Source of the DNA: Chaenocephalus aceratus
Lineage: Eukaryota > Chordata > Actinopteri > Perciformes > Channichthyidae
Assembly (NCBI GenBank): GCA_023974075.1
Contig: CM043807.1
Coordinates: 2,116,623 to 2,180,622, forward strand
Reading direction: 5' to 3'
Length of the DNA: 64,000 bases
Shown here one piece after another: positions 10,379 to 21,837 of this stretch (position 1 is its first letter; the number at the start of each line of letters is the position of its first letter). The position numbers were made by a program, and so were the translations under genes. The notes beneath the pieces were generated by a model. That model worked only from the letters and a program-made list of their open reading frames with translations, did not search any database and was not told the origin of the DNA.

Positions 10379-10789
10379 TAGAAGCTCCGTAAAGGCGTGT
10401 TGTGATGACTGTATTTGCTTCCCCTGCCGCGAGTCCGGATCACTCAGTGATGATACTATATACCTACATAATCTGTGGAGTCTCAGCTTTAATCGGATAT
10501 CTTGTATGTGCAGCTACGATAAGTAATAAGGGTACTTTTATCTTGAGTTCTGTGCCAATGTCCGTTAGCATTTTTCGCTCATGGGTCATTTAGATGCTTC
10601 TTATGAGACTTGTGTTTTGGTAAACATGGTTTGTATCGTCAGTTAGCTGAGATTATTTCCGTTAATCTGGTATAACACATTAATAGTTTGTTAAATATTA
10701 AGATCCCCTGAGACACAGTATCGTGAAAAAAAATATTTTACATTACGTTTTTTTTAAATTACGTTTTTTATGAATTGAACAACAGAAAA
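10379..10789. other. No recognisable gene
   Basis: AT-rich DNA with homopolymer T runs near 10737-10770. A 63-codon open frame at 10402-10593 has no recognisable motif and I do not treat it as coding. Confidence 0.4.
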
Positions 10790-10895
10790 ATAATCGTTAG
10801 ATTAGTCGACTAATCGTTCAAATAATCGCCCGATTAATCGTTTTCGAAATAATCGTTTTCGAAATAATCGTTTCCCCCCAGCACTAGTGTGTATG
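10790..10895 (+). repeat. AATCGT/TAATCG motif cluster, likely DNA-transposon end
   Basis: Repeats of AATCGTT and TTAATCG, with GATTAGTCGACTAATC as a near-palindrome (about 10799-10815) and a duplicated TTTCGAAATAATCG. It ends in CCCCCCAGCACTAG. Clusters like this mark one end of some fish hAT-type elements; the matching end was not found. Confidence 0.5.
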
Positions 10896-10962
10896 AGGCT
10901 CACTGGCAGTGAATGTAGGGGATTACTTTATTCATTATTGTTTGTTTGTATTCTTTGTACAA

Positions 10963-11590
10963 ACTGAGGCCATGGTTCTCAGCAGGAAACCGATGGACTG
11001 TCCGCTCCAAGTAGCGAATGAGTCCTTACCCCAAGTGAAGGAGTTCAAGTATCTCGGGGTCTTGTTCTCGAGTGAGGGAACAATGGAGCTTGAGATGGGC
11101 CGGAGAATCGGAGCAGCGGGAGCGGTACTGCAGTCGTTTTACCGCACCGTTGTGACGAAAAGGGAGCTGAGCCAGAAGGCAAAGCTCTCTGTCTACCGGG
11201 CCATCTTCGTTCCTACCCTCACCTATGGTCATGAAGGATGGGTCATGACCGAAAGAACGAGATCGGGGATACAAGCGGCCGAGATGGGTTTTCTCCGCTG
11301 GGTGGCTGGTGTCTCCCTTAGGGATAAGGTGAGAAGTTCGGTCATCAGGGAGGGACTCGGAGTTGAGCCGCTCCTCCTTCGCGTCGAAAGGAGCCAGTTG
11401 AGGTGGTTCGGGCACCTAGTTAGGATGCCACCTGGGCGCCTCCCTAGGGAGGTGTTCCAGGCACGTCCAGCTGGGAAGAGACCAAGGGGTAGACCTAGGA
11501 CCAGGTGGAGGGATTATATCTCTTCGCTGGCCTGGGAGCGCCTTGGGATCCCCCAGTCAGAGCTGGTTGCCCCTGCGAGATGGAGTTCAT
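10963..11590 (+). pseudogene. Rex3/RTE LINE reverse transcriptase C-terminus
   Basis: An open frame in the C-terminal third of an RTE-clade ORF: EAMVLSRKPMDCPLQVAN, EFKYLGVLFSSEGTMELEMG, ALSVYRAIFVP-like (here LSVYRAIFVPTLTYGHEGW), IQAAEMGFLRWVAGVSLRDK, QLRWFGHLVRMPPGRLPREV and GRPRTRWRDYISSLAWERLG. The palm (YADD) and endonuclease are missing because the copy is 5'-truncated. The frame runs cleanly to LVAPARWSS, where Rex3 should continue to VWGSLLELLPPATRP. Instead it changes without a gap into the TTCATGAA array at 11590. No GATG tail is present. Confidence 0.9.
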
Positions 11591-11960
11591 GACTTTATGA
11601 GCTGTTCATGAGCACTCATGAAACATTCATGAACAACTCATTATATGTTCACTTGTCATGTTCATGAACCAAAATTCTTAAAATGCTCATGAACCATTTT
11701 AAAGAGCAGTTCATGACATTTTTATGAACATTGTTCATTCATATAAAGTTCCTGTTTTGCTCATGACAGACTTTTATGAGCAATTTATGAACTTTTCATG
11801 ATCCAGCCAATCACAAAATTATAATTAAAAACCCCAAAAAGTTTGCATGAGTATTTCATGAACTTTTCATGACTATGAGCATTTCATGAATTTTGGATGA
11901 TTGTGGCAAGTTCAGAATATTTTGGAATATTCATGAGCATTTTATGAATGTCTTTGAAAG
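11590..11960 (+). repeat. TTCATGAA palindrome array joined to Rex3 coding end
   Basis: Degenerate array of TTCATGAA, GTTCATGAAC and ATTCATGAA units with GAGC, CATG and AGCATT spacers. It begins within the Rex3 codon series and runs up to the 5'-truncated Gypsy element. It is the same class as the arrays at 3141-3550 and 17501-17880, but more diverged. Confidence 0.8.
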
Positions 11961-12046
11961 AACCGACTGCCAGAGGAGGCCCGGTCTGCTGGTGCTGGAT
12001 CACCCAGTAACAGCTTATACAACTGCCTGCCACTCGGGAAGAATTC

Positions 12047-13300
12047 ATGGCAGCCCAGTTAAGTGATGAAACACTTTCTAAATGTCTCTCTTCTGTTATC
12101 AGTCACGAAGAGGCCAAGTCAAAGAAGATGGCCTACATTATGGAAGATCACCTATTAATGCGTCGCTGGATTAGTGATGCCTGTGAGGAGTCGGACTCCT
12201 TAACAATTTATCAAGTTGTCGTGCCAACAACCTATCGTTCTCAGGTGATGTCCTTGGCTCATGATCATCCATGGTCAGGTCACATGGGGGTAACAAAAAC
12301 ATATCAAGAGTTTTAAAACACTTCTTTTGGCCAGGACTGAAGTCTGATGTAGTTCTTTATTGTCGAACATGTCATGTGTGCCAAGTTGTTGGTAAACCGA
12401 ATCAGGTGATTCACCCTGCTCCTCTCATTCCTATTCCGGTAATGGGAGAGCCATTTGAAAGGGTGATTGTGGATTGTGTGGGACCCTTACCTAAAACTAA
12501 AACTGGAAACCAGTTTCTCTTAACTATCATGTGTGCTTCCACTAGATTCCCAGAAGCCATCCCACTACGGAAAATTACTGCCCCGGTCATCACCAAGGCA
12601 CTTCTGAAGTTTTTCTCCATGTTTGGTCTACCGAAGGTAGTTCAAACAGACCAAGGTACCAACTTCATGTCTAAAGCCCGGGTACTTGACACCTTAGGTA
12701 TCAAGCATGTGACATCCAGCCCATATCATCCTGAAAGTCAGGGGGCATTAGAGAGGTTCTTCACCAGACTATGAAATGCATGTTAAGAAAACATTGCCAT
12801 GAGTCTCATAAAGATTGGGATGACGGTGTTCCTTTAGTGTTATTTGCTGCCCGTGAAGCTGTTCAGGAGTCTCTAGGTTTTAGTCCTGCTGAGCTAGTGT
12901 TTGGACATGAGGTCAGAGGTCCTTTAAGAGTTCTTAAAGAGCATTTGATCATGCCCACGAAAACAGTTTGCAGTATCCCGGAGTATGTCGCCAAACTTAA
13001 GGATCGTCTAAATCGTGCTTGCTCCTTGGCTAGGGAAGCTTTGACCTCTACCCAGGGGAACATGAAGAAACGCTACGACCAGAGGCGGTAGCACGCTTGT
13101 TTCAGCCAGGTGACAAGGTGTTGGTTCTATTGCCTGTACCTGGTTTCTGCTCTGTCTACTAAATGTGGCTGGTCCTTATGTTGTAGATAAGAAGCTCGGT
13201 GAAACAAACTACGTCATTCAAACACCTGACCGCAGACGTCCTACCAGAGTGTGTCATATCAACATGCTAAAGAAGTACTTAGCACCAGGGAAGACCTAAG
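12047..13300 (+). pseudogene. Gypsy integrase (HHCC, DDE core, GPY/F module), frameshifted
   Basis: Integrase inserts the retrotransposon cDNA. The HHCC finger is visible as H-x-H in AHDHPWSGHMG and C-x2-C in CRTCHVC. The core shows VIVDCVGPLPK (first Asp), VQTDQGTNFMS (second Asp) and SPYHPESQGALERF (Glu). The C-terminal module reads GPYVVDKKLGETNYVIQTPD and VCHINMLKKYL, which fits a GPY/F module; I see no chromodomain. Frame changes near 12300, 12775 and 13090 break it into separate open frames. Unusually, it precedes reverse transcriptase rather than following RNase H. Confidence 0.85.
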
Positions 13301-13569
13301 TGAGTCTTCTAAAGCTCACCAGGTGGAGACAACCGTCTCTTCCTATGGCTTCAGTTTCAAAGGTGAGCTCAAATGAGGATGAGGATGAGTTGGTGATGCG
13401 CAGTGCAACACCACAGGGGGCAAGACTAAGCAATACTGAGGTATTGGCTGATTTGCCCAATTACTTGTCTCATCTTCCTGATATCCAAGGAAGTGATATA
13501 CAGAAACTGATATTTTGACTTTGCATGTCTTTTTAATGACACTTCCCTCACAAACTTCTGTCCTAGCTC

Positions 13570-14805
13570 ATGATGTGGTTTTTGACCAACCCCTCGCCCA
13601 TCAAACAGCGGGCGTACAGAGTTAACCCAGTTAAGAGAGAGGTTATGAAAAGGGAAGTTGAGTATCTACTTAAAAACGGATTTGCAAGGCCTAGTTCCAG
13701 TCCCTGGAGTTCCCCTTGTGTGCTAGACACAAAGTCAGATGGCAGTCCCAGATTCTGCACTGACTTTCGCAAGGTTAATGCTGTCACTGTCCCCGATGCA
13801 CACCCATTACCGCTCATTGATGACTGCATCGATGAAATTGGTCCTGCACAATTTGTCAGTAAACTGGACATGTTAAAGGGATACTGGCAAGTTCCTTTAA
13901 CACGGCGTGCTTCTGACATCTCGGCCTTTGTGACACCTGACAGTTTCCTTCAGTATACTGTGATGCCTTTCGGTATGTGTAACGCACCTGCCACCTTTCA
14001 GAGGCTTGTAAATCTTGTATTAGGACATGTTCCAGACTGTAAGGCATATCTGGACGACGTTGTTGTCCTATTCTAAGGACTGGTCTAGCACATGTCTACC
14101 TTAAGAGAAGTTTTTAAGTGCTTGTCGGCCGCATCCCTAACGCTTAACCTTGCCAAATGTGAGTTTGGAAAAGGTACCCGTTCTCTACCTTGGTCAGCAG
14201 GTTGGTCGGGGGAAGGTGTGCCCTGCTGATGCAAAGATCAGGGCAATTGCCTCCCTCCCAGTGCCATCCACCAGGAGGGAACTTCGCCGCTTCCTAGGAA
14301 TGGCAGGGTACTATCGCCGTTTCTGCAGAAACTTCTCATCGGTGGCGGCCCCACTCACTACGTTGACCAGTCCCTCAAAAGGTATTCTGTGTTGTACTCC
14401 TGTTCTTTTCTGCACCAGACTTTTCGAAGCCATTCAAGCTCGAGGTCGATGCCAGTGGAGTTGGGACAGGGGCTGTTCTCTACAAGAAGATGCACAGGCT
14501 ATCGATCACCCCCGTGAGCTACTTCTCCCGAAAGTTCAACAAACATCAGTTGAAGTACTCTACTATTGAGAAAGAGCTTTAGCTCTATTGTTTGCCTTGC
14601 AGCACTTTGAGGTGTATCTTGGCTCCAGTGTAAAACCTATTAAGGTATACACTGATCACAATCCGCTGGTTTTTCTTTCAAGGATGTACAACCACAATCA
14701 ACGCCTTATGCGTTGGTCGTTGATTGTCTAGAACTACAACCTTGACATAAGCCATAAAAAGGGGTCCGATAATGTTCTTGCCGATGCACTATCTCGTGCT
14801 ATGTA
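13570..14805 (+). pseudogene. Gypsy reverse transcriptase and RNase H, broken
   Basis: RT blocks are EVEYLLKNGFARPSSSPWSS, GSPRFCTDFRKVN, FVSKLDMLKGYWQVPLT (motif A Asp), FGMCNAPATFQRLVN (motif B) and YLDDVVV (motif C, near 14046-14066), then a stop. The thumb and connection continue in other frames: YLGQQVGRGKVCPADAKI and LRRFLGMAGYYRRFCRNFS. RNase H follows with [20 protein letters not shown] residues near 14445, then [29 protein letters not shown] and KKGSDNVLADALSRAM near 14805. The reading frame is shifted several times. This is the usual Gypsy RT-RH unit, but no integrase follows it. Confidence 0.85.
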
Positions 14806-14860
14806 AATAGAATGTTCATTGTAAGGGCCAAACATACTGTTTGGATTTATATGTGTGGGG

Positions 14861-15562
14861 TGTTACGTGCCAGGCAGGCTGTACATGTGTGGTTTTCCTT
14901 CCTCTGTGTTTCTCTCTTCTCACTGTCTTCTGCACAGATAATCAGCAGCTGATCGGTATCTGCCTGTGCACCTGAGTCTGATGGCTGATTGGATCCTCTC
15001 ACCCTCAGCTGGCTTATCAGCAACCAGGGCCGACCATAAAGGAGGCACCCAGGAAGTCTTCTCTCTCTCTCACTCTGGGCCTGTTGCTGAGAAGGAACAC
15101 GGCTGTGTTTAGCAACTAAAGCTATTTGAATACTCTGAACTGTTATATGTTATGTGTGTGTGTTTTGATAGGTGGAGGAGTTAGGTAAGTCTGGGGTTAC
15201 CCTGTACATTTCTCACCACCGAGCTAACTATTGTTTAGACACACTAGGTAAGCGGATTGTTGCCACCCCTGTATAATTGTTTTGGGTCAAATTCTTTGTA
15301 GTTAGTTAGGAAGGGTTTTGTTTGAGTTGGTTCAAAGAGATAGTTTGTTAGAGGTAGGCCTGGTTTTGTTATGCTTGTTTCTTTTGTTTGGCACAATCCT
15401 TTGACTCCTCCTCCTCCTCACCAACAGAGTGTTTCTGTTTAATTTTATGTTATGATAGGTTACAAGGGAATAACCTTTGTCAACCTTTACTCGGACTCTC
15501 TCATAATTATGGTTGTACGTTATTTGTCTCCAGGTCCCCTAGACCCTTAGTGGGACGTAACA
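14861..15562 (+). mobile_element. 3' LTR of the Gmr1-like element (702 bp)
   Basis: It begins TGTTACGT (14861) and ends ACGTAACA (15555-15562), a perfect 8-bp terminal inversion with the TG...CA ends expected of an LTR. A purine-rich tract GTGTGGGG (14853-14860) lies directly upstream, as expected for plus-strand priming. RNase H codons end about 55 bp before it. A single LTR remains, so no LTR-LTR age comparison is possible within the window. Confidence 0.85.
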
Positions 15563-15823
15563 CATTTTTTAAAGACCTCTTGAATATTCATCTACTATTT
15601 GAACATTTATTTATTTTTTAAAACTTTTAATCTTAAAACAAAACAATAGTGAAATTTGAAACTGAACATTATCTGTATTTATTTTGGTGACATTCATATC
15701 ATTTTATGGTTTATCTGTACTGTTTGAGAAGCAGTACGAGTAAGTAGCGCCAAGGTGGAACCTTTGGCAGGTGAGCGGTGACATCTGGGTTATTTTAGGG
15801 GGGACACTTCCGCCCCCTCCTCA
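15563..15823. other. No recognisable gene
   Basis: AT-rich sequence after the LTR. It shows no open frame or repeat I can name. Confidence 0.4.
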
Positions 15824-15896
15824 GAAGCAATCCAGACGATCAACCGGATCCTGTGTATAATTATTGATGCTCCACTTTTCTGTTTTCTACAGGTCA
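15824..15896 (+). repeat. 73-bp direct repeat ending in a splice-acceptor-like tract, copy 1
   Basis: CAGACGATCAACCGGATCCT through a pyrimidine-rich stretch ending TTTTCTGTTTTCTACAG. The same block recurs at 17214-17286 with a few substitutions. The end fits a vertebrate 3' splice site, but no exon could be identified after either copy. Confidence 0.65.
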
Positions 15897-16266
15897 GTAC
15901 ATGATGAAAATGATCGATGTTAACTTGTGTGAATTAGATATGATGTTGGAGATGTTTAGGAGAGTGTGTCAGAAGGTTTTGAGCATGTTTGACATAGTAA
16001 CGGTATTTTAAAAATACTAAACTGTCGGCAACAATAGATGCCATTTTCGCGGGCTTCAGCCGCACCTGGGTAAATGTGACCTGAGCGAAGGCTCGCAGGC
16101 AGGTTAGCTGCTGCGCACGGGTAATATGTTTTGTTTACCTGAGTGCAGTCTTGCAGGCACATTGCCTTGTTTTTTGTTTATTAACATTGACAGTGTATTT
16201 TTGTGATCTCCATAATATGTTATATTTGATAAAGATAGATATATTGATAGAAATTATTATTTGATA
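15897..16266. other. No recognisable gene
   Basis: Unassigned DNA between the repeat and the LINE fragment. A short open frame on the minus strand (15956-16162) has no recognisable motif. Confidence 0.35.
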
Positions 16267-17085
16267 GCGTTATGTGTTTATAGATAACAACCTGTCCTTC
16301 ACTGCAAACATAGCTGCTACAACCCGCTGCTGCAGGTACACGCTTTACAACATCAGGAGGATGCGTCCCCAGCTGACCCAGAAAGCGACGCAGGTTCTGG
16401 TCCAGGCTCTCATCATCTCACGCCTAAACTACTACAACTCCCTCCTGGCTGGTCTACCTGCATGTGCCATCCGACCTCTGCAGCTCATCCAGAATGCAGC
16501 GGCTCGTCTGGTCTTCAACCTTCCTAAATGTTCCCACACCACGCCGCTCCTCCGCTGGCTTCCGATAACTGCTAGAATCCACTTCAAGACAATGGTACTT
16601 GCGTAGCATGCTGCGAATGGATCTGGCCCTTCCTTCATCCAGGACATGGTTAAACCGTACACCCCAGCACGTGCACTCCGCTCTGCATCAACCAAACAGC
16701 TCGCTGCACCCTCGCTGCGAAGGGGACCCAAGTTCCCATCAGCAAAAACACGTGGGTTTGCTATCCTGGCTCCAAAATGGTGGAATGAGCTCCCATTGAC
16801 ATCAGGACAGCAGAAAGCTTACACACCTTCCGGCGCAGACTGAAAACTCATCTCTTTCGACTCCACTTCGAGCGATAGAACTATTAACAAAGCACTTATA
16901 TACTAATAAAGGACTGGCTTACCTAAAGCCAGTTGAGTAGCACTTGAAATGTTTTTGCTCTATGAAACCTGATGTACTTATATGATTCTGTTTTCTTCAA
17001 GTTTGTATTTTGTTGGTCGAACGCACTTATTGTAAGTCGCTTTGGATAAAAGCGTCAGCTAAATGCAATGTAATGTAATAATTTA
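16267..17085 (+). pseudogene. LINE 3' fragment (Rex1/L2/CR1 group), RT thumb and 3' tail
   Basis: Codes for [79 protein letters not shown] and, after stops, APKWWNELPL: the C-terminal thumb region of a non-LTR reverse transcriptase. The 3' UTR ends with TCGCTTTGGATAAAAGCGTC and AAATGCAATGTAATGTAATA, a tail shared by many fish LINEs. The copy is 5'-truncated, as is usual for retrotransposed LINEs. I cannot settle the clade by eye. Confidence 0.8.
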
Positions 17086-17213
17086 TATTGACTATGTTGA
17101 ATTTCTCCTTGAGATACAGTAATTGACTGTGACAGACGGATAACTTAAATGGAGAAATGTGATGTTTGTAAAGTTCAGCTATTTGAATGTAACTGTGTAC
17201 TTTGAATTTTGAA

Positions 17214-17286
17214 TAAGAAGCATTCCAGACGATCAACCGGATCCTGTGTATAATTATTGCTGCTGCACTTTTCTGTTTTCTACAGA
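17214..17286 (+). repeat. 73-bp direct repeat ending in a splice-acceptor-like tract, copy 2
   Basis: Second copy of 15824-15896, again ending TTTTCTGTTTTCTACAG. The composite repeat copy B begins about 30 bp later. Confidence 0.65.
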
Positions 17287-17316
17287 AATCATTTATTGTT
17301 GCTGTGGTACCCAAGC

Positions 17317-18420
17317 TTTTGGGACCCGTAACAACATTTTTTGTGCAGCTGAGTGTCAAGAACTGCTTCAAATAGTGATAGGATTAATTGTAGTGCTCCA
17401 CCTGTATACATGTATGTTTGTTTGTTTGTTAATTTGAGTAAAGTTCCATTGTGATTGACATAATTGTTGTTTTCTATGGTTGCCAATTGACCTACAGTCA
17501 GTGGTTCATGAACAGTTCATGTACATGAACAGTTCATGAACAGTTCATAGCCAGCCATTGAATTATATTCAGTGACTGGGTATGAAGTTGTTATGAACAG
17601 TTCTTGATATGTTCTTGGTTGAAAACTGAATATCCCTACACACTCACTGAAAACTCCATTTCATGAATTGTTCATGAACCTGCCTAAAACCATATTCCAT
17701 GAATTGTTCATGAACCATTCCAGCACAGGAGTTTCATGAGTAGTTCATGAACTTCCCTAGTGCCATTTAATGTTCATGAACAGTTCATCAACTTTGTTAT
17801 GAGCTGTTTATGAGCTGTTCATGAATATGGTTCACTGATATTTCATGAACTTTTCATGACAAGTTCATGAACAGTTCACGATCATCTCACTGGGGTGATG
17901 TCGCCATGGAAAATAAAGTTTGGGGCTCTCTGCTGGAACTGCTACCCCCGCGACCCGACCACGGATAAGCGGGAGAATGGATGGATGGATGGATGTATTC
18001 TTTGTAATTATTTTTTCTCTTTGTACATACAATCAGTACAGACAATTGTCTCATTTGTATGCAGATCTTTTGATTTCCACTTCTAAATGACAAACATTAC
18101 TTATGCATTGTCAAAACGTAGTACATTCTGTGCTACCTATGTTGTAAATGTATTATCTTTTCGATTCACACACGGCATCTATTGCACGTCTGTCCGTGCT
18201 GGGAGAGAGATCCCTCCTCTGTTGCTCTCCCTGAGGTTTCTCCCATGTTCCCTTTAAACTGTGGGTTTTCTCCGGAAGTTTTTCCTTGTACGATGTGAGG
18301 GTCTAAGGACAGAGGGTGTCGTATTGTCATACTGATATTCTGTACGAACTGTGAAGACCACTGAGACAAATGTAACATTTGTGATATTGGGCTATATTAA
18401 TAAACATTGATTGATTGATT
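17317..18420 (+). mobile_element. Composite retroposon copy B (TTCATGAA array + Rex3 tail + L2 tail)
   Basis: Matches copy A (2955-4098) from CTTTTGGGACCCGTAAC to the ATTGATTGATT tail. Visible differences are a deletion of about 22 bp in the array, a small deletion near 17778 and scattered substitutions. Here no L2 sequence precedes the unit, so the shared 5' boundary is not merely the L2 junction seen in copy A. Sub-parts are the array (17501-17880), the Rex3 tail (about 17917-17994) and the L2 tail (18136-18420). I found no convincing target duplication. Confidence 0.7.
17501..17880 (+). repeat. TTCATGAA palindrome array, copy B
   Basis: Same unit types and order as in copy A (3141-3550), slightly shorter. 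It is followed directly by the Rex3 C-terminal codons and GATG tail. Confidence 0.85.
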
Positions 18421-19231
18421 ACAAATATTTTTGAACAATCAGAATGTTGTTTGCCAATTGTAAATCAATTTAGAGAAAAGATAAAGCGTGAATTGCACGA
18501 GGGTATATTTTACATGCCTGTATATTTCAAAAAGACAAGACTCAGAATATGGTTATCAAGTATCGAGCAAACCCAGGGGTTACTGTAGGCTAGGGAAGGC
18601 TAAGCCTTCCCAAATATTTGTGTCACTGCATCCTGGTAAAAGAAAAATATAATGTATAATGTTTGTGTCTTTGACATTAGCGCTGCTATGCAGCCACCTG
18701 TGCTCTGTACTACGAAGCCAGTTCAACAGACCCTGGATATGTTTGAGTTATCTTAACTAACCCTAACAAACGAGATCTCGCTAAGCGCTCCTACGACACT
18801 GGTTATCAACTCGGTAAATCAAGCCAGGGTTTCTCTCTCCAGCTGAGAGCGCGTTCACGTGAAAGGGGCGGGGTTAGCTACATTTGACCAAAAACAAACA
18901 GGGACAAGTGTACTGACAGCGCAGCGTCATACTTCATTAATGAAAAGTAAACTAATATTAGACAAATATCAACTTTAAACATCCATGACTTAAACATATA
19001 ATCCAGGATACAAGCCACATAGTTGCACCTGCAAGGTGAATATAGAACAACTGGTTAAAAAATAACTACAGAGTGTTTGAAAGCGTACAACAGGTTTATG
19101 ATATCACTGCCCCATCTAAGACATGAGTGGATCTGACTTTAATTACATTTGAGTTGAGTGTTTCGTCAACTTAATGTGTTGCTTAAAATAATACGTCTGC
19201 ATACTGTATGTGACAATGTAAGTGTTGCACG
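18421..19231. other. Non-coding; short inverted repeat and probable DNA-element remnant
   Basis: GGGAAGGCTAAGCCTTCCC (near 18591-18611) is a 9-bp arm palindrome with a one-base centre. A segment at 18712-18885 has ACCCTGG and CCAGGGT in opposite orientation around GC-rich DNA and may be a small transposon relic. No coding region is supported. Confidence 0.4.
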
Positions 19232-21678
19232 CATAGACTGTATATATAAATGGACGTAGGGTCCGTGACGTCACCCATAGGATTCTGCAGAGTTGCGCGA
19301 GAAGCCCTTAGTAGACGGAGTCAAAACTATAAATAAATAATCTAAGTTATTGAGTTTTTAGCATAATACTTCAGAATCTTAAAATCCCTTAACGTTTGTT
19401 TTGCAATTGTGCTAAATTCAACACTGGAATCAAGCAAATATTAATATGTTTGCATGACATTAGTTATTTATATTTTGATATCACTTAATTACACATTTAA
19501 TACATTTAAGTCAAGCTAAGGTACATGTGATGGTAGCTAGTTAGTGCTCTTACCTGTGAGGCCTCCTCCAAACAGCATAATAACCAGACTGTATCATTAA
19601 AACTAAGTACCCGTTCTAGATCCTTGACTTTAGACAAACAATTCAAAAGACAAAATGTATTTAAAGACCAATCTTTATTTGAATGTGCCTCTTAACCTGA
19701 GATATTAGTTATACAGTAATAGTATTGACAATCTAAAAAAACTGAGCAACTCAACACTCGACTTTATGTTTCTTATTGTCTAAAGCATTTATTATTTTCA
19801 TTTTCCCCCTCTCATATTCAGTGTGGACGGATTGAGACAGCGTGGTGTCCAGAGGGCTGCAGAGACTTCAGGGAGAAACCTCTGTGTGATGGACGTCCTG
19901 TCTGTTGGTTTGGAGAGGACTGAGGGTCTTTCCTCTGCGAGGAGGACCAGGGCTGATGAAGGAGCCCATGCTGGGCACAGCTGATACCAACTGCACAGGC
20001 CTAGTCTGTCACTTTATTTGACTAAATGTGTTCACTATATACATTTAATAGGTTTACACCTTCTGTCCATATGTGCTTTTTATTTAAAACATGTTTGATT
20101 AACTTTTGGTTCACATTTCAGTAAATTGTATTTGCACTCCTTTTGTCCATTATTCTTACTGAAATGTTAGATTACACATTCACATCTGACTGAAGATTGG
20201 CCCCATTTATTTGTGACGTTGCAAACTCTGCGGTACAAGGCACAAGTGATGTGAAGCTCATAAAGTGAGGCAAATAGAAATAATCAGCGGATGGAGTGTA
20301 GATGTGGAAATAGCTGCATTCGATCAGCTGACTGTTTTTACAATAAAAGTAGTTTCTTAGTGTACTGGTCTTAAAATATCATAACATCAGCTTTTAATGT
20401 TCCTCTTGGATGTTCTTCTTGACCCTCAGAGAAGGAGAAAATGTCGTGTCTTTCAGGCATGTCCTTTCCTAACAAAAATAACAGGAAACATAAAACATAT
20501 TATTGCAGAACAAGTGTGTTATTTATGAAAGCAGTGTGTTTGTGTTAGGGGCTGTAGATATATTATTATGTAATTGTAATGTGTTTTTTTTATTTCAACA
20601 GTGAGCTACAAAGACAATCAGATTATGAATGAACAGTATGAAGTTCATCAACATTGAAATATATGTTATTATCAAAATAATATTTAACTCTTATCAAAAC
20701 GTAGTGCAACTCTAGAAGCTTGCTCTGTTTTCTCACTGAAAGAATAACTTTTACCACGTTTTTACAGACAATATTGAGAGATAAATAGTAGCAGTACTCA
20801 CTGTGTTAAATATCTTTGCCTTCAATACATTAAATTAGAAAGCTGACAAAGTCATATTGCTTGTTAACATCTAAATTCAACTTTTTGCATGGAAAAACCC
20901 CTCAACTTAACTGATGTGTAGGTGATCTAGTATTTAGTATTGTTTAAAGGAATACATATCAGTGTATTCAAGTCAATACTTCATTTATTTAAACCAATAT
21001 CTTTCTTGACTCTTTGTACAGTATGAAAAAAAGAGTCTTTGTACCTGAGCTGAAGTTCACTGCTGTGAGGAGTCCAGTTCTGTCTCTCACTCTGGTCCAG
21101 CCTGTCTGCATCACCTGGACACCTTAAACAAACAGATATATGTAAAGTACCATGTGTACAAACAATATAACTGATTCTCTTCTGTTGGACATGTTGGATT
21201 GTGTATTGTCCGAGTCAGGGTCCTTTTTATTTTACTGTAACTTTGGAAGTTGTGTTACCAATGCTTACGGTTTATTTGATACCCATTTGGTAATGCAATT
21301 AAAAAAACAACAAGGTTTGGGTTCGTTCTTCAGATGACTGTGACGTTAACGTGTAAGCTCGATAATGATCTCCAGCTCAACGAACCATATTGTAATATCT
21401 AAGTAATCATCTTGAAATATGACATTAATAATTGTAATATACACACATCATATTGTGAGGTTGATTTCACATACACTACTTCGACATGAGCTTGTCTACA
21501 TACTTGAGCATAGCCAATTTAAATTAACCTTAGCGATGCATACAGTTCCTCCTACATAATAAAATATCTCTCTAAGTTTCCAGGATGACCTTATTTATCA
21601 ACCTCAAACAGAAGCCGTTTGTTCCACTTAACGCTTAACTTTGTCTATTTCGTTTTAACCTTTATTATACAGTCTATG
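19232..21678. mobile_element. Putative DNA transposon with CATAGACTGTATA ends
   Basis: The left end reads CATAGACTGTATATATAAA and the right end, inverted, reads CATAGACTGTATAATAAA: an 18-19 bp terminal inversion 2.4 kb apart. The interior is AT-rich and has no recognisable transposase. GTGACGTCACCCATAG lies just inside the left end. No target duplication is evident, so the superfamily is open and the element would be non-autonomous. Confidence 0.5.
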
Positions 21679-21837
21679 ATTTTAACTTGGAGGCTACGAT
21701 TAGCATCGTTAGCACCAATGTAGCTAGCTTACATGCTAACCCTTACCATTCATTACGTAGCTGATTAAAATCATTAACACATAAATAAAGCACTCCAATT
21801 TCATACAAAACCGGGTGATTTGCTACAGCGATAGTTA

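Larger units (their letters stand above)
11965..15562 (+). mobile_element. Gmr1-like Ty3/Gypsy LTR retrotransposon, 5'-truncated
   Basis: The order is integrase (12047-13300), reverse transcriptase and RNase H (13570-14805), then one LTR (14861-15562). Having integrase before reverse transcriptase is the reverse of ordinary Gypsy order. It matches the deuterostome Gmr1 group, first named from cod, whose Ty1/copia-like domain order is established in the literature. Gag, protease and the 5' LTR are absent; upstream is the TTCATGAA array. Several frameshifts and stops make it non-functional. Confidence 0.85.

Noticed and set aside
11965..12046. A 5' LTR or gag for the Gmr1-like element
   Set aside because: No copy of TGTTACGTGCC or its LTR body occurs upstream; the preceding DNA is the TTCATGAA array.
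17317..18420. Target duplication around composite copy B
   Set aside because: Flanks CCAAG and ACAAATATT share no convincing direct repeat.
19232..21678. Calling a named superfamily for the CATAGACTGTATA element
   Set aside because: No target duplication or transposase could be seen, so only terminal inversion is claimed.
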